Origin: Eremomyces bilateralis CBS 781.70
Lineage: Eukaryota; Ascomycota; Dothideomycetes; Eremomycetales; Eremomycetaceae
NCBI RefSeq assembly: GCF_010015585.1
Contig: NW_022985072.1
Location: forward strand, 894,988-958,987
Direction of reading: 5' to 3'
DNA: 64,000 bases
Shown: positions 12,459-23,388 of the stretch, piece by piece
Layout of the letters: every line of letters begins with the position of its first letter
How positions within the stretch are numbered: position 1 is the first letter of the stretch
Notes under the pieces: model-generated
Seen by the model: the letters and a program-made list of their open reading frames with translations, nothing else
Database searches by the model: none
What the model was told of the DNA's origin: nothing
Translations under genes and position numbers: made by a program

Positions 12459-13272
12459 ATGAGGACCTTCAGCGTTTTCCTTAGTTTGCTCACCTTCCTC
12501 CTCTCCTCCGTCTCCGCGACCGCCCTCACGTACAAGCTCGCGGCCAACGAGAACACATGTTTCTTCGCCACGACGGAGCAGAAGGGCCAGAAGATCTCGT
12601 TTTATTTTGCGGTAAGGGACCCGATCACGGTATTCATGTAGGGGCTGGCTGACTGATGCCATGTAGGTGCAATCGGGCGGTTCGTTCGATGTCGACTACA
12701 AGGTGATCGGCCCGTACGACAAGACCATCACGGCCGGGCAGAAAGAACGGCAGGGCGACTTCGTTTTCACCGCGAACGATCCGGGTGAATACGCGTTCTG
12801 CTTCAACAACGAGATGTCGACGTTCGCAGAGAAGATGGTCGACTTTGAAATCATCGTAAGTGGCAACTTGAGGTTCTAGACACGGGGTGGTGCGGTCCGA
12901 AGCTGATGGCGTCGCACAGGTCGAGAACGAGACGCGCGCCGCGAAGTTGCCCTCTAAGCAGGGCAGCTCGCCCGAGCAGACAACGGTGCTGGAGGAGTCG
13001 ATCATGAAGCTGTCGGGACAGCTGTCGACGATCAATCGCAATCAGAAATATTTCCGGACGAGGGAGAATCGGAATTTCAGCACGGTGCGGAGCACGGAGA
13101 AACGGATCTTCAATTTCAGTTTGATCGAGAGCGCGATGATGGTCACGATGGCGGCGCTGCAGGTGTTCATCGTGCGGTTCTTCTTCCAGGGCGCCAGGAA
13201 AGGTGGGTTGATTCTGTCATTCGCTGGTTGCTACTTTTTGACGGTGCTAATGGCCACGCAGGTTATGTGTAA
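12459..13272 (+). CDS. p24/GOLD-domain cargo receptor (Erp3-like)
   Basis: Type I membrane protein of COPII/COPI vesicles that cycles between ER and Golgi and helps sort cargo such as GPI-anchored proteins. Exons: 12459-12611, 12667-12855, 12920-13202 and 13262-13272; 211 residues. Signal peptide MRTFSVFLSLLTFLLSSVSA. The GOLD domain spans about 22-120, with the two conserved cysteines in ENTCFFA and EYAFCFNN expected to form a disulphide. A coiled coil follows (EQTTVLEESIMKLSGQLSTI). The membrane span is about 178-200, followed by a short tail FFQGARKGYV carrying the FF ER-exit signal but no KK retrieval motif. The last exon codes only GYV and stop (11 nt). The sequence resembles the p24-gamma branch (ERP2/3/4), but the branch is not proven. 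Confidence 0.9.
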
Positions 13273-13600
13273 ATGCATCTATCTAGTATGCAAAAAAAGT
13301 ACCTGTACAACATCCTATTTGCTTGTGTCAAAAGTGACTGGAGAACGACACGGCATGCCTATCCATCAGCCGATTCGAAGCCTTGCAGAAGGGCAATATG
13401 GAACGCAGAATGCCATTTCCGATGGTCCGAATGTGTCCCTAGTTCCGGGTCCTCGTCTTCCCGCTTTTCCTGCGCAAATGCGCGAGGCGCCGTAGGCTCA
13501 CCGTGGAGCCCGAAGATGTCCTCGCATATCGATCTACACCGGCATGAAAGGAGGGCTACCGCATGTAATATTGTGAAGGGGTTCGAATCCATAGCGTATC
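13273..13600. other. Convergent 3' flanks of p24 and NSA2 genes
   Basis: A 328-bp gap between two stop codons on opposite strands. Nothing beyond 3'-flank sequence was seen. Confidence 0.6.
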
Positions 13601-14590
13601 TCAGACCAGGAGGACGCTGCTTCATGTTAGATCCTGAGCCTTGTGAACAAGTGTCTGCAACTTACGCGTTGACACATCCGTCCATCTCAACGTTGTTCAT
13701 CACCTGGGCCCATCGACCCCAGACCACCTTGCCTCCAGGGGTCACCAATCCAAGTTCACTACAATCAACCTAGGACAAATCAATAACGGTGCGATAGAAG
13801 AAGGGAAATTCGGTGTGCTGCTAACCTCGATGATGGTTCCCTTAGTCAATACACCAAGCTGGGTGTACATCGGATTTTGCGGGTTCTTCTTGACTGAAAT
13901 GATCGGCAGTTGAACCGTGACGCCCAACTCCCTGTGGGTAACATTGGCCTTCTTGTATCGGAGACCCATGGGCCGGATAAAGCGCTCGTATTTGACCGGT
14001 CGTCGAGTGAACTCGTTCCCAACGAACGTGGGCTTCGTGACGACTCGCTTCCACGCCTTCTTTTTCGTTTTCTTTCCCGTATGGACCACTTTGAACATCT
14101 CTTCCTCCGAGATACCACGGACCTTCGGCAGTGGGACGCTGAACTTCGCCACCTTCTCGGACCGCTTGTTCTTAACCGCGCTTGACAATGCCTTCGCGTT
14201 CGTCGGATTGGACCGGTCAAGGAGATACTGTGGTAAAGGCGTGGAAGGCTCGGGCGCCGTCGAAGATTTAACATCTCGCTCCTCATCTGTTGCGCAAGAT
14301 CAGCCACCATGTCAGGAACGTGCGAACACACGGCGTACGCATTTTGATCTTCTTCTTCATCTCGATCTTCTCCTTGTGTCGCCGCTGCTGGAGCATCTTG
14401 GCCCGATGGCCACGGAAATTCTGCGCTTCATAGGATGCCTTATGCGCCTCACGGGCTGTTCGCTTCCGTGTCCGCTCTTCATGATCGAGCCTGTGGGAGA
14501 TTAATGGCGGCGCGCAATGTGGTGGACCAGAGCAGCATACCTGCGTCCGTGGCGCTTTCGCCAGCGGTCGATGTAATCGTGGTAAGGCAT
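13601..14590 (-). CDS. NSA2: Ribosome biogenesis protein NSA2
   Basis: Nucleolar assembly factor of pre-60S particles, needed for 27SB pre-rRNA processing. Exons: 14541-14590, 14339-14490, 13826-14286, 13666-13769 and 13601-13616; introns 50, 52, 56 and 49 nt; 260 residues, matching yeast Nsa2 (261). The N terminus [17 protein letters not shown] is followed by the basic helix [17 protein letters not shown] and [23 protein letters not shown]. The C-terminal S8e-like beta domain holds [20 protein letters not shown] and [18 protein letters not shown] 49-nt intron (donor GTAAGT, branch CTAAC) creates a 16-nt final exon coding the family ending AVLLV; without splicing the frame stops right after VNA. 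One unusual point: the N terminus carries DRWRKRHG where yeast has ERHIKQHG. Identity is very secure. Confidence 0.96.
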
Positions 14591-14956
14591 ATTGAGTCAA
14601 CGCTTAGGGTGACTCTGTTTTCGGTGGTTTCGTGGTATAAACGCAAAGGTATCCCTCAGCGTTTCGAAATGTAGACTGTTTCTATGAAAGAGCCTGGCAG
14701 TCGTGAATTTTTGAGGTTGGAGGGCGAAATCTTGGCGGCCCCTCGGCTGCCCATAGATACCATGTGCGCATGTTGGTTCGTGGCCTTGTGTCCTTGAAAT
14801 ATCGGCCTTGTGGCCTTATATCGATTCCCCCTCCACCCTCCGCCCTCCATTCCGGTTCGTCCCATCATCAAATAAATATCAATCATCATAATACATCAAC
14901 CGTGGAAAGACGTGGATTCTTTCATTACTAGCACGGAATACAGATTCAAGAACAGA
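14591..14956. other. Intergenic between NSA2 start and GH105 stop
   Basis: A 366-bp gap with the NSA2 promoter and the GH105 3' flank. It contains a TAAATA-rich patch near 14870-14890. No gene was seen. Confidence 0.6.
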
Positions 14957-16084
14957 CTAGAGAAACAGCCTGAGGAACTCCACTAGCGCCATCATCGCCA
15001 TCGATTGCCCGTACGGCATGCTCGTACGCGGAATGTCCTTATAATGCTGGAACGTGTGTCCCATTCCTGTACCAAAGCTAGTGTCCAACAACTCCCCGTC
15101 AACACTAATCCTCTCCAGGATTGCTTTGACTGCCTTGACCGCCACCTCTTCATACTCCCTGCCGATATATCGTTTTCGGGAAGCTTTCAGAATTCCATAT
15201 GCGAACCCCGCCGTCGCGGACGCCTCGATGTAGCTGCCTTCGCTGGTCGGGATGTCCAGCAACGTTCTCCACATGCCGTTGGGCTCTTGGAGCGCTTTGA
15301 GTGCCTGGCATTGCGATTTCAGGATATTGATCAAATACATCCGGAAGCCATCACCTTCAGGGAGGTCTAGCAATTCGATGAAATCAGGGATGAAAATCGT
15401 CAGCCACGAGTTTCCTCGTGCCCACCTCGCTTGAGCAAAATTGTGTCCAATCGTTCCGTTTTTGTCCTCGAACTTCCAGCCGTGGAAGAAGAGCCCGGTC
15501 GGTGCGTCGTACAGATACTGAAGATGTAGGAGGACCTGTCGCTTGGCTTCCTCGATGTACTCTGGTTTGTTGAGGATCTTTCCGATCTTCGCAAGAGGCA
15601 AGACGCTCATCATCAATGTGTCATCCCACAGCTCATTGGTGTTCGGGCCAGCGTAAGTGATATGCTGCATGCCGTTGCAAGGCGTTCGAGGAAGATCGTG
15701 CATAACCCAATCGGCCCAGGTTTCCAGCCAGGGAAGATACGACGGTTCCTTCGATTGTTCATAGATGTATGCCAGAGTCAGGAACACGGCCATCGTATTG
15801 ATGTTCTTCGTCGTACCCTTCTCCAGCTGGATCTTGAACCAATCGACAATGACTTGCTTGGGATAATCGGACCCCGTCAACGTGTGATATTGGTAGAGGC
15901 CGTATAGGCCGATTCCGTGAGTCCATTCCCAGTCATTCCATCCTTTGGTGTCTATTACGCGGCCATCGGGAAGTTTCAGCAAGAACTCGCCAGTTGAATC
16001 CTTGATGTTAATGAGATTGTTGATCAAGAGCTGGATTTTCTCATGAATCAGCGCTGACTCCAACCCAAAAGCATTGAGCGGCAT
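14957..16084 (-). CDS. Unsaturated rhamnogalacturonyl hydrolase, GH105
   Basis: Glycoside hydrolase of the YteR/YesR type. It removes the unsaturated galacturonate from disaccharides released by rhamnogalacturonan lyases, a late step in pectin breakdown. Single exon, 375 residues, the usual length. Seen motifs of the (alpha/alpha)6 barrel: GWNDWEWTHGIGLYGLYQY (49-67), the catalytic-Asp segment ELWDDTLMM (D154/D155), ARWARGNSW (219-227), EASATAGFAYGI and YGQSMAMMALVEF near the end. There is no signal peptide, so the enzyme should be cytosolic and depend on import of oligosaccharides. It is divergent from an MFS transporter gene (17053-18854) across a 968-bp promoter, which suggests a small utilisation cluster. 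The intact frame contrasts with the broken transporter. Confidence 0.93.
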   Translation of the reverse strand: MPLNAFGLESALIHEKIQLLINNLINIKDSTGEFLLKLPDGRVIDTKGWNDWEWTHGIGLYGLYQYHTLTGSDYPKQVIVDWFKIQLEKGTTKNINTMAVFLTLAYIYEQSKEPSYLPWLETWADWVMHDLPRTPCNGMQHITYAGPNTNELWDDTLMMSVLPLAKIGKILNKPEYIEEAKRQVLLHLQYLYDAPTGLFFHGWKFEDKNGTIGHNFAQARWARGNSWLTIFIPDFIELLDLPEGDGFRMYLINILKSQCQALKALQEPNGMWRTLLDIPTSEGSYIEASATAGFAYGILKASRKRYIGREYEEVAVKAVKAILERISVDGELLDTSFGTGMGHTFQHYKDIPRTSMPYGQSMAMMALVEFLRLFL

Positions 16085-17052
16085 CGTGAGAAATATGAAA
16101 CAAATGTCGATGAAAATTGGTGTGTATATCGTACTGTACAGTTCATGAGGTCAAGAATGAAGAATCTACTACAAATCAGAGATCTTCATGGTTTTTCGGC
16201 GGCAACGGACTCCACAATCTCTTTGATAGCTCCTTGACGAGCACCTGGCTTTCTTCATCCTTCACTCGAGTCCGCATCGGCTCTCTCGTCCTCATTTACC
16301 CTTCTCTTGATTGCTTTGTGGGTGTCACGATCAAGAGACATCAGACGCTCGACCAGCTCAATGACCTCGTTGCGTGCAACATTGCTCCGATGACCGAGTG
16401 AAGACATGGATTTGTTGGCGAATGACGGGTTCGGTAGCTCGGTTCATAGTTCACGCTGCTGACATTTTGCCATTAATTAAGGCATCGCGGATGTTAGCTT
16501 CATTCGTTCATTTCCCCGCAGACCGGCGGTCACCCCCAGCTAGTAGGTGAGATGGAGCCCAAGGGTCCCCGTTACCCCAGGTCCACCAACTATCAACTCA
16601 ACGTTCATCGTGGTACACCAACACTCCACAGTCCACACCTCCACAGCCGTTCGATTTATCCACTTCCCGGTCGGCGGGCACCGCTTCGGATGCGGAGGTT
16701 TATCTCCCTTAGATCGTCCATCTTATCCCGACTTTCATTATTGTCAAGTACACACCAAAGACGATCAATTGCCCTTCTGGCCTAGTCCAGAGCACGTAAA
16801 CCAATAAGTGCTGGATCTCGAGTCACGTAAGGATGCCGACAGGGCAATCGTGCAAGACAACTGTATGTTCTCCGGACTATTGCATCCCGAGAGTAAAGTT
16901 ACTCGGGCTCACAATGTTGATATTATATTGAATCTCGATGAACGCACCAGTCTCTTTACTGGGATGGTGTGGATTCGTCTCGACTTACGCTGCCTGAGTC
17001 TTGTTTTATCAACGTTGTTCGTACTTCCAGTCATCAGGGACCAATGATCTAG
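16085..17052. other. Shared promoter of GH105 and MFS genes
   Basis: A 968-bp divergent intergenic region. It holds a cluster of CreA-type sites (listed separately) and an A/T-rich stretch near 16110-16170 just upstream of the GH105 start. Plus-strand frames at 16547-16807 are Pro/His-rich and not convincing as genes. Confidence 0.6.
16514..16580. promoter_or_regulatory. Cluster of CreA-type (SYGGRG) sites
   Basis: Three matches to the SYGGRG consensus of the carbon-catabolite repressor CreA lie within 67 bp, all on the minus strand: GCGGGG at 16514-16519, CTGGGG at 16534-16539 and CTGGGG at 16575-16580. Known biology: pectinolytic genes of aspergilli are usually repressed by CreA in glucose. 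The short motif is common by chance, so the clustering and the gene pair are the support. Confidence 0.4.
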
Positions 17053-18854
17053 ATGGCAGACATTAAAGAGCAGGGGACCGTCGAGCAGGCGAATCCAATC
17101 CGTCAAGAACAGTCAAAGGGGCACGATGTCTCCCAGGTGGAGAGAGTCGTCTCCGCCTCCGAGTTCGACGAGAAGGACCATATTGACTATGGACGTATCG
17201 ATCAGGAGGTCGCATAGTACGCCAACGCTGTCGCGGTGGAGATTTCTCCTGAAGAGAACAAGCGTCTGAAGAGGATGATCGATCGCCGGGTGCTCCCGAT
17301 CATGATCTTCACGTACTTCCTTCAAGCCTTGGATAAGGGAACACTTTCATTTTGCATCGACCATGAACTTTCGAGAGGATTTAGGACTTCTCCAAGGCCA
17401 GTCGGTAAGTTCGACCATCCCATACCTTTTGTCCAACTGGTGTTGACTGAAGACGCTCCAGTACTCCTGGCTCACCACTTGCATCTACATTGCCGTCTTA
17501 GTCGTCGAATATCCGACGAACTGGATCATTCAACACGTTCCACTTGGAAAATATTTAGGCGCGAACATCGTCCTCCGGGGCAGCGTCCTCGCCTGCCATG
17601 CGGCCGCTGTGAATTTCCCCAGCATTCTCGCTCTACGAACGCTCCTGGGGATCTTCGAAGCGGTCTGCCAGCCTGCATTCTTGGTCATGAGCAGCATGTG
17701 GTATAAACGTGAGGAACAAGCAGAGATTGTTACCTATTGGGTAAGTAAATGAAGAAAGATCATATTTTTTGAGACAGCCCGTGCCGACCATACCCCCTCC
17801 ATGCCCCTCGACCGTACCCCTCGTACTAGATATGGTCCCCTCCCTTTCCTTAACTAAACATCCACTGACATCCCTGGTAGTATATGATGAACGGCGGCCA
17901 ACAAATAGTTGGCGGAATTCTATCCTACTGCTTTACGCTCCTCAAAACCGGCCCCATCACATCCTGGCAAGCTCTCTTTATCACCTACGGAACGTTCTCT
18001 GTCCTCTGGGGCCTGTTCGTCCTCTGGTGGCTTCCCGACTCCCCCATGCGGGCCCAATGCTTCAGCGAGGAAGACAAGCGGCTCATGATCGAGCGCGTGC
18101 GCGGCAACCAGACAGGCATGCAGAACCGCAAGTTCCGGCCGGAGCAGGTCAAGGAGGCGTTGTCGGACCTCCAGACGTGTTGCTACTGTCTGATTGCCAT
18201 TTGCACTACACTTCCGACGAGCGGTCGGGGGGCCTTTGCGAATATCATCATCACCGGCTTCAAATTTACAGTGCTTCAGTCGCAGCTGCTGGCCATGGTC
18301 CTGGGTGCCGTTATCATCATCATCCTGCTAACCTCCACCTGGTTGGTCAAGAAGACTGGCCAAAACTTGATCGTGGTGGGCTTCTATGTGATCCCGTAAG
18401 TTTCTCTTCCCATTTCGACCGACTGAGCTCATAAATCTAGGTCCTTTGTTGGCACCATTGTGTTAATGACAGTCGAGAACAAAAACAAGGCGTCACAGGC
18501 GGCCTTCTCATCAGTTACTACATTGTCTTGTCTTTCTGGGCCGCTCAGACTCTCGCCATGAGCATGATCTCCCGCAACGTCGCCGGCCAAACGAAGAAGA
18601 CCGTCGTGATTTCCGCCAACTTCGTCTCTTGGTGCACGGGGAACGCGATCGGACCACAGGTTTTCTTGTCCTGGAATGCGCCTCACTACTTCATTGCCTT
18701 TGCTACCCACATCGGTTGTTACGTGTTGCTGGTCATTGTCATTGTCTTCCTCCGGTTTTACCTCAAGACGCAAAATGATGCTAAAGATCAACTGGCGGCA
18801 GAAGGCGATGTTGGAGCTAGGGACGGGACTCTGATTCACTCGTTCGAGGACTAG
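17053..18854 (+). pseudogene. MFS transporter (Dal5/ACS family), disrupted
   Basis: Remains of an anion:cation symporter-family permease of about 500 residues and 12 membrane spans. Coding segments are about 17053-17404, 17462-17740, 17881-18395 and 18441-18854, with ordinary introns (GTAAGT donors). Recognisable motifs: RMIDRRVLPIMIFTYFLQALD, YSWLTTCIYIAVLVVEYPTN, LRTLLGIFEAVCQPAF, WWLPDSP and VVISANFVSWCTGNAIGPQ. Three lesions are visible: an in-frame TAG at 17215-17217 just before the first span, one extra T in the run 17350-17353 inside GTLSF, and one missing base near 18488-18491 before GGLLISYYIVLSFWAAQ. Splice sites and most codons are intact, so the loss looks recent, or the lesions are sequence errors. 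Its divergent position beside GH105 suggests it once imported rhamnogalacturonan fragments; this is inference. Confidence 0.85.
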
Positions 18855-19753
18855 ACGGATAGGGAGAACAAGAATTTCAGATATATCTATTAGTACAGAG
18901 AAATCCTCTTTCAAGTTTATATCCTCGACTCGGGCTGAACAAGATCTGCCAGTCTAACACGCTCTTCCGGCACGAGCCAGGACTGTTCTATATCGAATCT
19001 TCCACTGCGTGTGGTCGGCATCCTTGCAACATGACTGTTTCCGAGTGTCAAAGATCCACCTCGTGGAAAGTCTGCGGTGAAGTCGTCGGACCACAATACT
19101 AAATGACTGCTGCCCTGTCTGATAGTCATGGGGTCAAAAGGTCTCCCCATCCATTTCTGATTCTTAGCGTATCGTCGCCATGCTGGTTGGAGACGAGGTA
19201 GTTGAAGACTTGAGTACAAGTCATCTCTGGAGCAATAACATAAAGAAGCGGAAACCTCTAGCATTGAGTCTTGTATTGCTTTCTAGGCTAGCCAAGCCTG
19301 GTAGGTTCCTCGATGTGAGACCATACTTTGTCGGCTATCCTGATACGGCCTCGTACTGAAAACGTGTATATGAATGCCGTCACCATTGTGCTGAGATCGT
19401 TCCGTTACCCGACACCGAACCGGCCTTGCAGCTATTGGGTTCGGACCCTACAGGGTCAAGGGAGGTGGAGCATAGCTGGTTGACTGGAAGCGGACTTTTC
19501 TAGCCGGCGTGTAATCTTAATTACTAGTTTGCGGAGTAGGCCAGGGATCCACTCGAGTCTCGAATCGTGGGGTGCAAACTGGTAGCTTCGGTTTCGCAAC
19601 TCGCACATCGGGCAAAGTCAAGCCGGATCAGAACCGGAAGGTCGAACATTCTCCCGCCAATAGCAACCAGCCAGCATTCTTCTATGACAATACAGCAACC
19701 CAGAAAGGAGATGCTCCACGTTAAATTCAAAGATTTCGCCGTGTCTGATTCTT
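18855..19753. other. Intergenic, with one weak 115-codon frame
   Basis: A 0.9-kb gap between the MFS stop and the J-domain gene stop. Apart from the open frame at 18917-19264 (separate entry) I see only AT-rich flank. Confidence 0.5.
18917..19264 (-). CDS. Possible small protein, 115 aa (weak)
   Basis: ATG-initiated open frame with a protein-like C-terminal half (FDPMTIRQGSSHLVLWSDD; WLVPEERVRLADLV). It has no signal peptide, membrane segment or recognised motif. It sits 62 bp past the stop of the MFS pseudogene on the other strand, so it could overlap that gene's 3' UTR. It may be a chance frame. Confidence 0.22.
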   Translation of the reverse strand: MLEVSASLCYCSRDDLYSSLQLPRLQPAWRRYAKNQKWMGRPFDPMTIRQGSSHLVLWSDDFTADFPRGGSLTLGNSHVARMPTTRSGRFDIEQSWLVPEERVRLADLVQPESRI

Positions 19754-21016
19754 CTAGCTCGTGCTCTGGCTCCGCAGTGATCTCGTCCCCTTCGCCCCAG
19801 CGGGTACTCCTTCTCGTTTTCTCTTCAGCACTCTTCCCATCGCGTCCCGAACCTCGGGGTCGGATCGGATCGTGTTTTGAACGAGCCATTCTTTCAGCTG
19901 CTCGCGCACCAGGCGTTGCCGGTCCGCGTCCTCGGCGAACGGCGCCATTTCAAGGGTGAGGAGCCGAGACGTTTCCAGATCGTATGACCGGGTCAGGGCA
20001 TCGAGGCGGTTGAGCTGGGTCTGAACTTGCTGCTCACTGGCCATGCTCCCCGACCTGTTGATGAAGGTGAGTGCGATGAGAGGTTGGATTTGAGATAACG
20101 CGATATATATTGCGATGGCTGTCCGTCGTGCGAGTGCAAGAATCTGGAAAGGCAGGTACGGTGCGTGGAGGTTGAAGGTTTGGAACAGCGGATTCAAAAC
20201 ACGAGTGGCAATCGCTGGTCCGGTCGGTCGCGTGATGGTGTATGCTTCGAACGCAAGCATGGCCGCGAAGGTGAAATATCTCCACTAGACGGTGTTAGCG
20301 GCATGCCGCGACTGAGAATCATCGAACCACATACGTATCGCCCTGCTTCCAAATATCCCAGAAAGTTGGACACGAGCAGCAAGAACCCCAGCGCAGCATA
20401 AGATGGCGCTATCCGCATTGCGCCGGTTTTCACATAATCTCCGATCGTCTTGCAATGCTTGTACTCCAGAATCTCCGGACCGAATCGATCATAGGCGAAT
20501 CGCTTCACGGGATCGATGAGGGTTTCGCGAGCTTGGTTGATGTGCACATAATATTGCTCAGCTTCCGCTTTCGCATCCCCATGAACTTTGTCAGGATGAT
20601 GTATGAGGGTTCTGCAGACCACCAGCCTTAGCATTGTCGCGAATCCATCACGGTTTATACTCACAGTTTCCGAAATTTCGAGTTTATTGCCTTCACATCC
20701 ACATCGGGAGTCAATCCCAGGTCTTGGTAAAAGTCGCCAGATCGCTGTAATGACCAATCGGCCTCGTATATTGTGTACAGCAGATACACGGCAATGACTC
20801 CAATCTGAATGTTCCGCCTGTGTCGTAGATAGCGAGGTGAGCCTGGAGTAGGCTTTGGTTCGCCGGCGCGAATGGTGACGCTATAGTAGAAAGACTGGAC
20901 CCATGATGCAACGAGCTATTCACCAGAGATTAGCTCTCCTTGTCCAAGTTGGCCATCTATGGAGTACGTACTGAGGGCAGGAAATACCAGCCTGCATAAG
21001 ACAACAAGGAGGACAT
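19754..21016 (-). CDS. Membrane-anchored J-domain (DnaJ/Hsp40) protein
   Basis: Hsp70 co-chaperone of an endomembrane or mitochondrial membrane. Exons: 20972-21016, 20665-20915, 20335-20611 and 19754-20284 (introns 56, 53, 50 nt); 367 residues. After a hydrophobic N terminus (MSSLLSYAGWYFLPS) and a span near 52-66 (NIQIGVIAVYLLYTIYEADW), the J domain runs about 70-135: DFYQDLGLTPDVDVKAINSKF, then the HPD tripeptide at 104-106, which stimulates Hsp70 ATPase, then AYDRFGPEIL. An intron splits the J domain just before HPD. Hydrophobic segments follow near 155-175 (SYAALGFLLLVSNFLGYLEA) and 195-260, then a charged C-terminal tail (KRKREGVPAGAKG). The architecture recalls yeast Erj5 or Jid1, but I cannot assign an orthologue. 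Confidence 0.88.
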
Positions 21017-21531
21017 GGTTTATGGGCGTGGGAAGGCGCAAATGACAGGTTGGAGCAATCAAAGACTGAAGGATGCTTCCGGCAGTAAAGATGGTGTTAC
21101 AGGAATGGTTGAACTCGAAAGTAGATGTTCATACCCCCCTTATTAGATTATATTCATACTGAGATGCTTCTTGTGAACTTCATGACAACAAACTTACAAT
21201 AGAATGTCGCTGCACTGCGGAACACGGAAGTATCAAGAGCCACAGCCGAAGCTCCGCCGATTGGCCTGAACGCTTCCTTGTGACGTTCATCTCCATCTTC
21301 ATATCGTTCACCACAATTGGACTTGTTGGTGTACTTCTGCTCTTTTGCACCTGTGCGCTCTATTCATAAGGTAACGTAATGATTTCATGCTTTTTATAGG
21401 GAGTACCGGTGCAGCTTTTAGGGAAACCACTTCTTCCTTCTCTATTCCACATTCCCAATCCAATTCACACCCGTTCTGGTACCCAAAGAATGCACGCATC
21501 ATAGGCCTCATACTTCATAACACTTCTTCCC
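21017..21531. other. Divergent promoter of J-domain and RMD8-like genes
   Basis: A 515-bp bidirectional promoter region. It is CT-rich near 21400-21450, ahead of the plus-strand gene. No other feature was seen. Confidence 0.55.
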
Positions 21532-23388
21532 ATGTCCCCCTCATCAACCGCCATGTCTTCCACAACCACAAATAACAAACGGGGACCCACTGCCCTGGTA
21601 CGTGAAATATGCAGTGCACTCCTCTATTAGATGCAGCGAACTAATGGAAGCAGGCGAGATCTCCAACTGGTCAATCAAGAACCAAGGTTATCACCGTCGA
21701 CAACGTCCTAGCATTTGCCTCCGACATGCCCTCTGCCCAACGCCATGATCGCGAGCCTCCCGACCGAAGACCCCTTATGCATACACGCACGCCGAGCGGC
21801 CGACGTCCGCTCGAACCAAAGTTGACGGGTCGGTTCGTCCCTCAAACCATCCCGCAGCGGACGTCCAAGGTTTCGGAGAAGCTGGTGCTGCTCCCTGAGA
21901 CGGGTGATGTCATTGCCGATGACGGCAAAGGCGATTTTGCCGAGGACGATCTGTCGCCGCCCTCGGATGAGCAGCTTCTGCGCAGCCTGCGACCTGGACC
22001 TCGCGATAAATCTTATGCCGAACGACTGCCCAAGTCGAGACGGACGGAGAAGGTCGCGCGAGTCACAGCATACTGCACTGCCCAGGCCTACAACCTGAAG
22101 GCAACCGCCGAGTTTGTGAAGGGCAACCATGGCGCCAGAACGAAACTCTACGGCGACTGTTTATACTGTGCATACCATCTGCCCTTGCTCGGTGGCACGG
22201 GTGGATATCGGATCCGCAGCAGTCCTATCCTCAAAAGTCCCGGCGGGAAATTTATGATTGACGAGGAGATTGAACGAAACGAGCAAATCGAGTATCATGA
22301 AGGGTTCTTTGGTGATACAGAACGGTTCGGCGCAAGGGATTACAATGTTTCCGAGAGTCCTTCAGACGACCATCGAGATTCAAGCGGCATGGATCAAGGG
22401 AAACCTCTGGACACTCCCACCTCCCCCAACCGACCACCATCGCCCCCATCGATCCCAGCAAATGCAGTTTCGTTTGGCGAAGTGTTCGCTTTCAATTATG
22501 GAGTGCTCGTGTTCTGGAACTTCAGTGAAATGCAGGAAAAGAATATTCTCGCAGACCTAACTTTCTTCGCCACGGACAGTGGCTTGAACCTCGCGACCCG
22601 ACCGCAGGACGAAGCTGACTTTGAAATGGAGGAATTTCATTTCGAGTACAACCCATACATACCCAACCCGAGGATATTCAACGACATGATCACATTGAAG
22701 TCGACGGACCATATGATCAAGCTTGCCATGGCCCATGCTATCGCGCAGAGCACCAAGGTTTCGTTCTTCGAAGAGCGAATGCAGGTAACCATGAACGAGA
22801 CCAAGGACATCCCCAAAAACCTCGCGATGACGGGAAAGCTGGGCATGAACAAGAGGCAAGTCATCAGGATCATCGGACGCCTCTTTAACAGCCGGGTCGA
22901 CGTCAATCTTGGTGAGTAAATCTTTCATTCCTGGAAGTGGACGACTCTAACGTGCAAAGCGTCAAATGTGCTGGACGTTCCCAACTTCTTCTGGGAAAGC
23001 GAGCCAACGTTACATCCGTTGTATAGCGCCGTTCGCGAGTACCTTGAGATCAAACAGCGGATTCAGGTGCTCAACGAACGGTGCCAGGTGTTCTTAGATC
23101 TCGCATCCGTTCTCAGTGACACCGTCCGAGACCGGAAGATGTCCCGTAAGCATTGGACACATGCACACAGGCAATATACCAGTCCGCTAATGACCACTTG
23201 CAGGATTAACCTGGATCGTGATCATATTGATCTTGGGCTCGCTCGTAGTGACGGTATTCGAAGTCCTACTTCGGTATGCGCTCCTCTCGAAGAAACGGAA
23301 CCTAGCACCACTAGGGCATTGTCCAGGCATTGAGCCATCGGCGGGGATGCTTGGTCTTCCAAGCACAGCGTCATTGGGTGAACTCTGA
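21532..23388 (+). CDS. RMD8-like DUF155 (YagE/Rmd1 family) membrane protein
   Basis: Member of the Rmd1/Rmd8/SIF2 family; yeast RMD8 is a cytosolic/membrane protein linked to meiotic nuclear division. Exons: 21532-21597, 21654-22911, 22960-23145 and 23204-23388 (introns 56, 48, 58 nt); 564 residues. The N-terminal 130 residues are Ser/Thr/Arg/Pro-rich and disordered. The DUF155 core starts at KVARVTAYCTAQAYNLKAT and includes SFGEVFAFNYGVLVFWNFS, EEFHFEYNP and KLAMAHAIAQSTKVSFFEE. A C-terminal helical part (SAVREYLEIKQRIQVLNER) leads to one membrane span, LTWIVIILILGSLVVTVF. Between core halves there is a roughly 80-residue acidic, Ser/Pro-rich insert. The first exon MSPSSTAMSSTTTNNKRG joins in frame to ARSPTGQSRTKVITVDNV. 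Confidence 0.9.

Noticed and set aside
13575-13592. GGTTCGAATCC-like box suggesting a tRNA
   Set aside because: The B-box-like string lacks an A box and cloverleaf at the right distance and lies just beside the last NSA2 exon.
22637-22928. Minus-strand frames across the RMD8-like gene
   Set aside because: They are antisense shadows of a strongly conserved plus-strand domain.
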